From assembly GCA_046714215.1 (NCBI GenBank), contig JBKKBM010000180.1:1-6070 (forward strand): a stretch of DNA of 6,070 bases. The letters run 5' to 3'. The notes under the pieces are model-generated. The model worked only from the letters and a program-made list of their open reading frames with translations. It did not search any database and was not told the DNA's origin. Shown here in pieces: positions 1 to 5,773 of the stretch (position 1 is its first letter; each line of letters begins with the position of its first letter). The DNA comes from DATLCI01 sp046714215 (lineage in GTDB: Bacteria > Acidobacteriota > Terriglobia > Terriglobales > Acidobacteriaceae). A program made the translations under genes and the position numbers.

Positions 1-474
1 ATCCAAAGCCTTGCGGCTGATGTCGGTCGCCAGAATGTGGATGTTCCAGGCATCGGCGAATTCGATAGTGTCCGCTATCGTGATGGCAATGGTGTACGGC
101 TCTTCTCCGGAAGAACAGCCGGCGCTCCAGATACGCAGCGACCGCGGATTCTCCCAGAATTTCTTCATGTGCATCTCCGGCAGGACTTTTCTTTCCAGCG
201 AGCGAAAGATAGCCGGGTAACGCACAAAAGATGTCTCCTGCGTCAGCAGGCTCTCGAGAAACTTGTCGTACTCCACATTGGAACCGCGGACGAGGCGTAG
301 CAACTCCGAGCCATTGCTCAGCTTCCGCGCTTCCATGTGCTCGCGCACGCGGGGCGGGAAGAAGCGTTGACGCGACTCATCGAAGAGGATGCCGGAGCGC
401 TGCTCGATGAGCCCGCGCATCTCCGACAGCTCATGGTCAGTCACCGTCACGCTCATCGTTTGTCGATCGATCAT
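1..474 (-). CDS. cheR: CheR-type chemoreceptor glutamate methyltransferase (N-terminal 158 codons, runs off left edge)
   Basis: CheR proteins transfer methyl groups from S-adenosylmethionine to glutamates in the cytoplasmic part of chemoreceptors and so set receptor adaptation. The visible 158 residues contain the helical N-terminal CheR domain (about 12-75). Next comes TQETSFVRYPAIF (78-90), matching the family's T-x-F-F-R segment, with R85 at the catalytic arginine position. Then RIWSAGCSSGEEPYTIA (114-130) is a near-perfect CheR SAM-binding motif, and ATDIS (149-153) follows, with D151 at the SAM-ribose acidic position. The frame is open to base 1, so the C-terminal half is outside the window. 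The ATG ending at 474 was chosen; a second ATG, seven codons in (454-456), is possible. It starts 30 bp after the MCP stop, consistent with one operon and with that MCP as substrate. In a pilus-type system the equivalent gene is pilK. Confidence 0.95.
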   Translation of the reverse strand, partial: MIDRQTMSVTVTDHELSEMRGLIEQRSGILFDESRQRFFPPRVREHMEARKLSNGSELLRLVRGSNVEYDKFLESLLTQETSFVRYPAIFRSLERKVLPEMHMKKFWENPRSLRIWSAGCSSGEEPYTIAITIADTIEFADAWNIHILATDISRKALD

Positions 475-504
475 CGCCCTGGATCCCGGGTTCCTTCTTT
501 ACAA

Positions 505-1947
505 CTAGCGCCGCACGCCGGCTACTTCCGCTGCCGCCCGATTCTCACCGCTGCCGGAAGATGCGATACGGAACTGCGAAAGCGCTTCGTTCAACTGTTC
601 GGAGAGCTTCACCATGTGTTCCACGGTGCGGGCCGTCTGCCGCGCGCCTTGCGATGTCTGCCGCGTGATGTTGGAGATGATCTGCATCGCGTTGGCCACA
701 CCTTCCGTACCGCGCACCTGCTGCTTGGAAGCCAGCGAGATCTCCTGCACCAGCTCCGCCGATTGCCGCACCACGCTGGAGATCGCTTCCAGCGCTTTGC
801 CCGCTTGATCAGCCAGCTTGGCGCCCACTTCCACTTCCTTGGTTCCCTCTTCCATCACCACCACCGCTTCGTTGGTCTCCGCCTGAATGGCTTTAATCAG
901 CGCAGCGATGTCTTTGGTCGCGGTACGGGAGTGTTCGGCCAGTTTGCGGACTTCATCCGCGACCACCGCGAATCCGCGGCCCGCTTCTCCGGCCCGCGCA
1001 GCCTCGATGGCGGCATTGAGCGCCAGCAGGTTGGTCTGCTCGGTGATGTCATTGATCACGTTGATGATCTCGGAGATCTCCAGTGAGCGGTCGCCCAGTG
1101 ACTTGATCTTCTTGGCCGTGGCCTGCACCGAAGCGCGGATGCGCTGCATGCCTTCCAGCGTGTCACGCACGGCGCGGTTGCCCTGCTCGGCGGCGTCCAG
1201 CGCGCGGCGCGCCGCTTCGGCGCTAGCTTCCGCGTTGTTCGACACCTGCTTCATTGAGACCGTAAGCTCTTCCACCGCGGACGAGGTGTTGGTGATCTCC
1301 TGGTCCTGCTGCGTGGCCCCGGCGGACATATCTTCCGACGACAACAGGATCTCGTTGGCGTTGCTGGCCACGTCGATCGCGCTCTTGCGGACCCGCTCCA
1401 GCACCCGCGTGAAGTTGTCGAGCATGTAGTTGACTGAGTCCACTACGTTCCCCAGCGCGTCATTGGTTACTTTGCCGCGCAGCGTGAGGTCGCCCCGGCC
1501 GATCTGGCTCACGATAGTCAGGAAGTCAGTCACGCTCTTCTGCAATGACTCCTGTGCCTCCTGTTGCGTCACCGCGCGTGCGATCTTCTCGCTGCTCTTG
1601 TTGAAGTTCTCCGCCACAAAGCCAAAGTCATCGTCAGACTCGATGTTGGCCCGGGACTTATAGTCCCCGCTGGCCAGCCGTTCGGAGAATTCAGCTAGCT
1701 CCTTCATCGGCTTCAGGATCTTGTTGCCCAGCAGGATCACCAGCAACACGCTCATAGCCAGCGCCACCACGATGCCGATGAGCAACAACAGCGGCGTGTT
1801 ACCGGGCGCTTGAAAGGCGCTCGAAATGGGCAGACCCTGCGGCCCGGAATTTGCACCCGCGCTGTATGCGAGAAAAAGCACGCCGAACAACGCGAGCGCG
1901 TTGAAGATGGCGAGCAACCAGATGGTCGAACCTAACCGACCTTTCAT
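505..1947 (-). CDS. Methyl-accepting chemotaxis protein, PilJ-like signalling part, minimal extracytoplasmic region
   Basis: A 480-residue chemoreceptor that would sit in the inner membrane and control a CheA kinase through CheW. The order is: TM1 at about 8-29; an extracytoplasmic loop of only about 22 residues (30-51); TM2 at about 53-74; a HAMP domain from about 75 to 127 (starts LKPMKELAEF, contains LASGDY); a second HAMP-like unit at about 140-180 (IGRGDLTLRG, DALGNVVDSVN); then a long coiled-coil signalling domain at about 190-460. The hairpin tip is unmistakable: EQTNLLALNAAIEAARAGE (303-321) followed by GRGFAVVADEVRKLAEHS (323-340). The doubled HAMP and GRGDLT wording resemble PilJ, but PilJ's large periplasmic sensor domains are absent. 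The C-terminus (AAAEVAGVRR) lacks the NWETF-like tether that some receptors use to hold CheR or CheB. The start is supported by GGAGG six bases upstream (1954-1958). It probably senses through the membrane, the HAMP pair or a partner protein rather than a bound periplasmic ligand. Confidence 0.96.
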   Translation of the reverse strand: MKGRLGSTIWLLAIFNALALFGVLFLAYSAGANSGPQGLPISSAFQAPGNTPLLLLIGIVVALAMSVLLVILLGNKILKPMKELAEFSERLASGDYKSRANIESDDDFGFVAENFNKSSEKIARAVTQQEAQESLQKSVTDFLTIVSQIGRGDLTLRGKVTNDALGNVVDSVNYMLDNFTRVLERVRKSAIDVASNANEILLSSEDMSAGATQQDQEITNTSSAVEELTVSMKQVSNNAEASAEAARRALDAAEQGNRAVRDTLEGMQRIRASVQATAKKIKSLGDRSLEISEIINVINDITEQTNLLALNAAIEAARAGEAGRGFAVVADEVRKLAEHSRTATKDIAALIKAIQAETNEAVVVMEEGTKEVEVGAKLADQAGKALEAISSVVRQSAELVQEISLASKQQVRGTEGVANAMQIISNITRQTSQGARQTARTVEHMVKLSEQLNEALSQFRIASSGSGENRAAAEVAGVRR

Positions 1948-1986
1948 ATACGGCCTCCACTACCCTAGAAAACTTTCTCTACCTCT

Positions 1987-2004
1987 CCACGGCCGAGGCC
2001 GCGG
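1987..2004 (-). other. GC-rich hairpin in the cheW-MCP intergenic gap
   Basis: In the 77-bp gap between the CheW-like gene and the MCP gene, the minus-strand RNA can fold into a compact stem of about seven pairs (one a G-U) closed by a CUCG tetraloop. No U-run follows, so it is not a standard intrinsic terminator. It could stabilise or process the mRNA between two operon segments and so set the ratio of coupling protein to receptor. This role is inference; only the inverted repeat is seen. Confidence 0.4.
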
Positions 2005-2024
2005 TCCAAACTGTGCAACAAAAA

Positions 2025-2558
2025 TCAGATCACCGGGACGGGAAACGTCTCGGTGAGGCGGCGCAGGTTTAACGCCAGCGCCAAACGATCTTCATGCCGC
2101 AACATCCCGCAGCAGTGCGGAACATCCCGCGGCGCCGCATCCACCAGCAGTGGCTCTGAGGTGGTGTACGTGCCGATCACCTCATCCGCCGCGATCCCCA
2201 CCCGCAGTATCTCCGACGGGTCCGTGGCTTTCATCGCCGCCACCACGCAATGCTTCGGCGGCAGGTCTGCACGTCGACCCTCGGTGAAAGCGATGTCGAT
2301 CACCGGCACGATGGCGCCCCGCAGATTGAATACGCCCATCAGAAAACTCGGCGCCAGCGGCACCTTGGTCACTGTGGGCCATTCCACTACCTCTTCGATA
2401 TCGAGCACTTCCAGGCAAAAACGCTCCCGCCCCGCGCGGAAGATGCAGTACTGCGTCTCCGGCAGTCGTCCGCTCGGGGCTTGCGCCTGATCTTGCGCCG
2501 CCGCTGCCGCTTCCGCGGACACCGGTTCGAGTTGTGGCATCTCGTCCATGGGGTTCAT
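2025..2558 (-). CDS. CheW/PilI-like chemotaxis coupling protein
   Basis: CheW-domain proteins bridge chemoreceptors and the CheA kinase in cytoplasmic signalling arrays. With the ATG chosen here the product is 177 residues: a low-complexity Ala/Gln/Glu-rich N-terminal extension (about 1-33), then one CheW domain (about 34-175). Family hallmarks are visible: YCIFRAGRERFCLEVLDIEEVVEW (37-60, in pieces), then the highly conserved FNLRGAIVPVID (77-88), whose Arg80 lies at the conserved receptor/CheA contact region, and a late VGIAADEVIGT (120-130). An upstream TTG in frame (2568-2570) would add four residues but overlaps the preceding stop, so I preferred the ATG at 2556-2558, which has AGGG just upstream. 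An ATG three codons further in is also possible. It begins 4 bp after the response-regulator stop, so the two are very likely translationally coupled. The single domain and the PilH-like neighbour suggest PilI rather than a CheV fusion, because there is no receiver domain. Confidence 0.95.
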   Translation of the reverse strand: MNPMDEMPQLEPVSAEAAAAAQDQAQAPSGRLPETQYCIFRAGRERFCLEVLDIEEVVEWPTVTKVPLAPSFLMGVFNLRGAIVPVIDIAFTEGRRADLPPKHCVVAAMKATDPSEILRVGIAADEVIGTYTTSEPLLVDAAPRDVPHCCGMLRHEDRLALALNLRRLTETFPVPVI

Positions 2559-2562
2559 CGCC

Positions 2563-2922
2563 CTAAACAAATCTCTTCACCGCATCCAGCAATTGCATCG
2601 CGGTAAACGGTTTGATCACATAGCCATCGGCGCCTTGCTGCTGCGCCCAGAACTTATCGCTCTCTTCCGCCTTCGAACTCACAATGATGACCGGGATGCG
2701 ATTGAATTCGACATTCCCTTTGAGGTCGCGGCACACCTGGTAGCCATTCCGGTCCGGCATCACCACGTCCAGCAGGATTAACTGCGGACGCTCCGCCTCG
2801 ATCGTCTGCTCGATCTGCCGGGAGTCGCTGAGGGCCACGGGCCAATACCCGGCTGATTGCAGCACCGACTGCATCAGCTTCATCTCCGCCAGCGAATCAT
2901 CACAGATCAGGATCTTCTTCAT
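2563..2922 (-). CDS. Single-domain response regulator, PilH/CheY-like
   Basis: A stand-alone receiver domain of 119 residues with no output domain; such proteins work by binding a motor or pilus component, or by acting as a phosphate sink for a CheA kinase. All key residues are present: the acidic pair D8-D9 (ILICDDS), phosphoacceptor D52 in LILLDVVMPDRNG, the conserved hydroxyl at S82/S83 (IIVSSK), and K104 in YVIKPF. The segment SDKFWAQQQGADGYVIKP (88-105) closely resembles PilH of twitching-motility systems more than flagellar CheY. Three in-frame ATGs occur (2947-2949, 2938-2940, 2920-2922). The last was chosen because it gives the standard MKKILICDDS beginning and has GGGAAAG shortly upstream; the longest choice adds nine residues. 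It lies directly before the CheW-like gene and about 150 bp after the DHp-only gene, so it is the obvious candidate phosphate acceptor within the cluster. Confidence 0.95.
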   Translation of the reverse strand: MKKILICDDSLAEMKLMQSVLQSAGYWPVALSDSRQIEQTIEAERPQLILLDVVMPDRNGYQVCRDLKGNVEFNRIPVIIVSSKAEESDKFWAQQQGADGYVIKPFTAMQLLDAVKRFV

Positions 2923-3073
2923 GCGCTTTCCCGGGAACATTCCCTTCATTCCGACGTTGCATTCCGGCCTTTTCCCACCCTTTTGGGACCGCGTTTCTGG
3001 CCTTGTCTCACCGCTAGTTAAGAGTGCGTAAAGCTTAACATTTCATTGACCTTAACCGATGCAGATAAAGCTC
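2923..3073 (-). promoter_or_regulatory. Intergenic region with AT-rich patch and 17-bp-spaced TTAA repeats; possible internal promoter
   Basis: This is the longest gap inside the gene series, about 150 bp before the response-regulator start. From about 3018 to 3072 the base composition turns AT-rich against GC-rich surroundings. TTAA occurs at 3018-3021, 3035-3038 and 3052-3055, spaced exactly 17 bp apart each time, and TAAAGCT occurs twice (3029-3035 and 3066-3072). I could not find a convincing sigma-70 -35/-10 pair or a sigma-54 GG-N10-GC pair on the minus strand. It may hold an internal promoter or operator for the regulator-cheW-MCP-cheR segment, but this is weakly supported. Confidence 0.3.
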
Positions 3074-3763
3074 TTATGAACCCGAAACGTAAGCCTGACT
3101 TCTCCCCCTAGTGTCAATCTGAGACTCACGCTCAGCAAAGTGCATCTCTGATTCCAGCGAAGAAAAACGCTGCATCATCTCGTGCAGTCGTAGTGCCATG
3201 CTGTGGATCGTGTCAACCTGCTCGCGGATGTGTCCGGGAAGTGCGGCCGGCTCCAGTAACATCAACTCCGCGTTTCCCAAAACGGAAGTGAGCGCGTTAT
3301 TGAAGCTATGCCGGGTGTCCAACATATATTTTCCCAGCGTCGCCTGGCGTTGCGTCTGTTGCGCCGCGCTCTCCGCTTTTTTCGCCCGGGCGCTGGCTTC
3401 CACTCGCCGCAGTACTTCCCCAGCCAACACCACGAGCGATTCCAGCCACGCGTCGTGCTGATGCAGTACCAGCATCCGCGGGAAACTCGAGCGGAAGTGC
3501 TGAAAAGCAGCTTCCTTCTCCGCCACGTAGATGCAGGGGATGTTCTTGCCATCGAATGCGGTGAGGATGGGCGTCGCGCGCTCTTCCTTGACGCCAAACA
3601 CGATGGCCAGGTCGCACGGCGCGGACAACGCCGGGTCCCAGAGCTCGCTGTTCAACAGCGTGAAAGTGGGAACGGTGCGCTCCATCTGCCAGCGCGCCAC
3701 AATATCGCGGGCGCGGTCGTTCTGATCGGCGATGATGACTAATGTCGGATGGTTCACGTTCAT
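3074..3763 (-). CDS. Pseudo-receiver plus histidine-kinase DHp domain, no ATPase domain
   Basis: A 229-residue two-part cytoplasmic protein. Residues about 5-120 look like a receiver fold: a hydrophobic strand then IADQND, another strand at DLAIVFGV, then IPCIYVAE and MLVLHQ. However, the phosphoacceptor Asp position reads F-G (AIVFGV), the Thr/Ser position is Ala, and the conserved Lys appears to be Gln, so it should not be phosphorylated. A charged Ala/Arg/Lys/Gln-rich helix (about 121-145) leads to a HisKA-type DHp hairpin: LDTRHSFNNALTSVLGNAEL (148-167) with H152 as the likely phosphoacceptor, and a second helix at about 176-207. The protein ends about 20 residues later with no N, G1 or G2 boxes. 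Only about 150 bp separates it from the next gene, too little for a kinase domain lost by frameshift. It may act as a phosphotransfer or regulatory dimer rather than a kinase. An in-frame GTG at 3818-3820 would add 19 residues; the ATG was preferred because AGGGAG lies just upstream and the domain starts there. Confidence 0.85.
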   Translation of the reverse strand: MNVNHPTLVIIADQNDRARDIVARWQMERTVPTFTLLNSELWDPALSAPCDLAIVFGVKEERATPILTAFDGKNIPCIYVAEKEAAFQHFRSSFPRMLVLHQHDAWLESLVVLAGEVLRRVEASARAKKAESAAQQTQRQATLGKYMLDTRHSFNNALTSVLGNAELMLLEPAALPGHIREQVDTIHSMALRLHEMMQRFSSLESEMHFAERESQIDTRGRSQAYVSGS

Positions 3764-3824
3764 CTCTCCCTGGGGTTCCGTAAGAACTTGGTTACGTAGA
3801 AACGTTTTACTTTTAGGCACTTGT

Positions 3825-5306
3825 TTACTTCAGCTTCTCCGCCTCATCGATCCCGGACAGCAACCGCTTGGTGGATGCCGCCAGATTCACCGCGGCGTCA
3901 ATGTTTTTGTCGTCTTTGGCTTCTGCGATCAGCTCCTGTAACTGCGCTGCCTCCAGATGCGCCACCTTCACCGCATCCGGTAGATCGGCTGGTTCCCCGG
4001 CCTTGACCCTTTCCCCTTGCACACTCAACAGGGCCCGCGCCGCCACCGCACGCTGCAACGCATCGGAAACATCGTCGCCGCCGTGGACATACGCCGCTAC
4101 TTCCCACGACGCCAGCAACAACTTGGCCGTACCGACCACCACATTCGTGACCGGCGCCGCTTTCGGCGTCGTGTTGATCAGTTGCACAGCGATCTGTTCC
4201 AGGCACCATTCCAAGTCCAACACCGCGGGCACAACTGCGGCTACTTCCGGTATCTTCCCTGCGACGGGCTTTGGCGCCGTCGCTGCCCGGGGTGCGGCCG
4301 CGGCAGTTTTTGCCGCCATCGCTTTCGCGGCGGGGACCGCTGCCGCGGGTGTGCTTGCGATCGCCGGGGCGGTTGCTTCCAGCAGGGTCCGGGCTGCCGC
4401 GGCTACCTCTGATTCTTTTTTCGCGGGTGCCGGAGCGGCCAACGCTTGCTCCACCGCGGTGCGCACCGCCACCAATTGTTTGAAATTCTGGCCTGCCGAA
4501 TACGCCGCCCGGAAGGGTTTCTTCCAGTCATGACACATCTGCCGCAACTGCGTAAGCGGCTCTTGCTTCGATAATCCCGCCGCCGAACAATCGCATTCCA
4601 CTTGCCCGCGCGCTTCCAGGCCATGCAGGGCGAAGCGGATGGCGTGCAGGTCCGCCTGCATCAGCCGGAAGAAAGCCAGCCGCAGTAGATAGTTGAAGCG
4701 CGCCACGGCCACCAGCACGGACGGTGAGAAATATCTTTCCTCCGCCTGCTCCTTGATCTCGCGAGAGCGTTCGATGATCAGCCCATTCAACAATTCCCCC
4801 AAGCTGGTGCAGACATCGATTCGAGTCAGCAGTGTGTCCAGTTCTGCGCAGAAGGGCGGCAGCAGGGGGGAAACATCCCCCACCAGCGGATGCAGCACAT
4901 CGGAAAAATGATCGAAGCTCAGGTCTTCCTGCGCCCCATGCGGCGCACACTGCGCGTAGTACTGCACCATCAGATAATCGACTTTGTCGCGCACCGCCTT
5001 GGTCTTCTCGGGATACGCCAGTTGCCGCTTGACTAGCACCCGCAGATTCTCTTCCGTGCCCAGTTCGGTGGTCTGCAAAAGCTGGGGTAATTGGAACACC
5101 TCCACGTTCTGGTCCATCTGCTGGAACCAGGCGGTGATGCGTTGCATCACCTCCGGCTCCTTGCGGTTGATGGGGCTCTCCAGCTCCCGGCAAGGTTCTA
5201 TGCCGAGGTCGAAATGCCGGAGCAGCGCCGTGTAGAGCGGATAAAGCCGGCGCGCCGCCCGCCACTGTCCCGCTAACACATTCAGATCTACGGATGCTGT
5301 TGCCAT
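3825..5306 (-). CDS. Uncharacterised 493-residue helical protein with Ala/Pro/Lys-rich linker
   Basis: I do not recognise this family. The product is predicted soluble: no signal peptide or membrane span is visible. Three regions can be seen. Residues 1-287 look mostly helical with many aromatic and Arg/Leu residues (for example WRAARRLYPLYTALLRHF near 15-32 and RFNYLLRLAFFRLMQADL at 203-220) and several cysteines, including CDC at 238-240. Residues about 288-358 are an Ala/Pro/Lys-rich low-complexity stretch, the kind of flexible linker seen between domains of CheA-like and other modular proteins. Residues about 360-493 form a second helical region rich in Ala, Leu and Glu, ending in a charged tail. 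It starts 36 bp after the PilZ-like gene and ends 61 bp before the pseudo-receiver/DHp gene (4 bp if the latter uses its GTG), so co-transcription is likely. GGGAAAG precedes the ATG. A scaffold or array partner is conceivable, but that comes only from position. Confidence 0.85.
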   Translation of the reverse strand: MATASVDLNVLAGQWRAARRLYPLYTALLRHFDLGIEPCRELESPINRKEPEVMQRITAWFQQMDQNVEVFQLPQLLQTTELGTEENLRVLVKRQLAYPEKTKAVRDKVDYLMVQYYAQCAPHGAQEDLSFDHFSDVLHPLVGDVSPLLPPFCAELDTLLTRIDVCTSLGELLNGLIIERSREIKEQAEERYFSPSVLVAVARFNYLLRLAFFRLMQADLHAIRFALHGLEARGQVECDCSAAGLSKQEPLTQLRQMCHDWKKPFRAAYSAGQNFKQLVAVRTAVEQALAAPAPAKKESEVAAAARTLLEATAPAIASTPAAAVPAAKAMAAKTAAAAPRAATAPKPVAGKIPEVAAVVPAVLDLEWCLEQIAVQLINTTPKAAPVTNVVVGTAKLLLASWEVAAYVHGGDDVSDALQRAVAARALLSVQGERVKAGEPADLPDAVKVAHLEAAQLQELIAEAKDDKNIDAAVNLAASTKRLLSGIDEAEKLK

Positions 5307-5342
5307 GATCTTTCCCGTCTGTGACTGCGCTTTCTAAAATGT

Positions 5343-5702
5343 TTAGGCCGGTTGAATGATCCAGTTATTCACTTTTTCCTTGAAGCGCACGGCCACCGCG
5401 CTCCGCCGTTCGCCCAACTGCACGGCCACCACCGAAGCCTGCGCATCGAAGGAGCCGTCGGCGTTCTTTAACCGCACCGTGTCATCGAATTCCAGGGGTA
5501 GCGCGGATACGAACAAGACTTCCCGCGCCGTCCCGAACTCGATCATCGTCTCTTCCGAGGTCGCACCCTGGGCGTCGCTCCCTGCCTTGTCCTTGGCCGT
5601 GACCCGCACCGGGATGCGGATACGGATGGCGCTGGGAAAAAACTCAGCCAGCCGGCTTACGCTCGCCTCTTCACTCTGCAATACGTTGTTATCGACTTCC
5701 AT
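5343..5702 (-). CDS. Small PilZ-like domain protein, degenerate c-di-GMP motifs
   Basis: A 119-residue cytoplasmic protein whose strand pattern resembles a PilZ beta-barrel: AIRIRIPVRVTAK (25-37) as the first strand, MIEFGTAREVLFVSALPL (53-70), DDTVRLKN (73-80), then QASVVAVQLGERRSAVAVRF (88-107), closing with a C-terminal helix or strand. PilZ domains normally bind cyclic-di-GMP through RxxxR and (D/N)xSxxG. Here R29xxxR33 exists only formally, inside the strand, and no (D/N)xSxxG is present; the expected place reads TAREVLF. It may therefore be a non-binding PilZ like those that regulate type IV pili through protein contacts, or a different small barrel. It is the first gene after the sigma-54-type promoter, and its ATG is well supported by AGGGGA four bases upstream (5707-5712). 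The CDS is secure; the family assignment is moderate. Confidence 0.75.
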   Translation of the reverse strand: MEVDNNVLQSEEASVSRLAEFFPSAIRIRIPVRVTAKDKAGSDAQGATSEETMIEFGTAREVLFVSALPLEFDDTVRLKNADGSFDAQASVVAVQLGERRSAVAVRFKEKVNNWIIQPA

Positions 5703-5719
5703 TTTGTCCCCTGGCCGGC

Positions 5720-5745
5720 TCCTCTGCAGCTACATGCGCAGAGGA
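5720..5745 (-). repeat. Inverted repeat (8-bp arms) in the leader of the PilZ-like gene
   Basis: TCCTCTGC (5720-5727) and GCAGAGGA (5738-5745) are perfect reverse complements separated by ten bases. With the predicted transcription start near 5752, this lies in the untranslated leader and ends 17 bp before the PilZ-like ATG, just above the ribosome-binding site. It could form an RNA hairpin affecting translation, or be a DNA operator. It resembles the inverted repeat at 5753-5773. Confidence 0.6.
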
Positions 5746-5752
5746 ACCCCAA

Positions 5753-5773
5753 GTCCTCTATATGCAAGAGGAC
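5753..5773 (-). repeat. Inverted repeat (7-bp arms) overlapping the -12 region of the sigma-54 promoter
   Basis: GTCCTCT (5753-5759) and AGAGGAC (5767-5773) are perfect reverse complements around a seven-base centre. The repeat covers the sequence from the promoter's spacer through the -12 box to about +1, so a protein bound here would compete with RNA polymerase. It shares CCTCT...ATGC...AGAGGA with the inverted repeat at 5720-5745; the two centres are about 30 bp apart, close to three helical turns. Confidence 0.6.

Noticed and set aside
337..1086. Plus-strand open frame of 249 codons rich in His/Arg/Leu
   Set aside because: It lies antisense to the well-supported CheR and MCP genes, and its composition is what the complement of their GC-rich codons gives; no family resemblance and no ribosome-binding site.
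2973..2988. Inverted repeat TCCCA-N6-TGGGA considered as a terminator after the DHp-only gene
   Set aside because: Only five base pairs, no U-run on the minus strand, and it lies close to the next start; not convincing as a terminator.
3764..3820. GTG start at 3818-3820 for the pseudo-receiver/DHp protein
   Set aside because: The extra 19 residues precede the receiver-like fold and the GTG has only a weak ribosome site; the internal ATG has AGGGAG upstream. Kept as an alternative, not excluded.
3868..4533. Plus-strand open frame of 221 codons, Ala/Thr/Ser-rich
   Set aside because: Antisense shadow of the Ala/Pro-rich linker of the 493-residue protein; low complexity and no domain pattern.
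4528..5265. Second minus-strand frame of 245 codons inside the 493-residue gene
   Set aside because: Overlaps fully in another frame, is Gly/Ala/Arg/Pro-rich as expected for a shadow in GC-rich DNA, and has no plausible start signal; the longer frame has gene-like composition and operon spacing.
5707..5773. CsrA/RsmA binding sites in the PilZ leader (several GGA-containing words)
   Set aside because: The GGA words are in stems or in the ribosome site and none matches the A-N-GGA core in a hairpin loop; purine-rich words here are better explained by the inverted repeats and Shine-Dalgarno.
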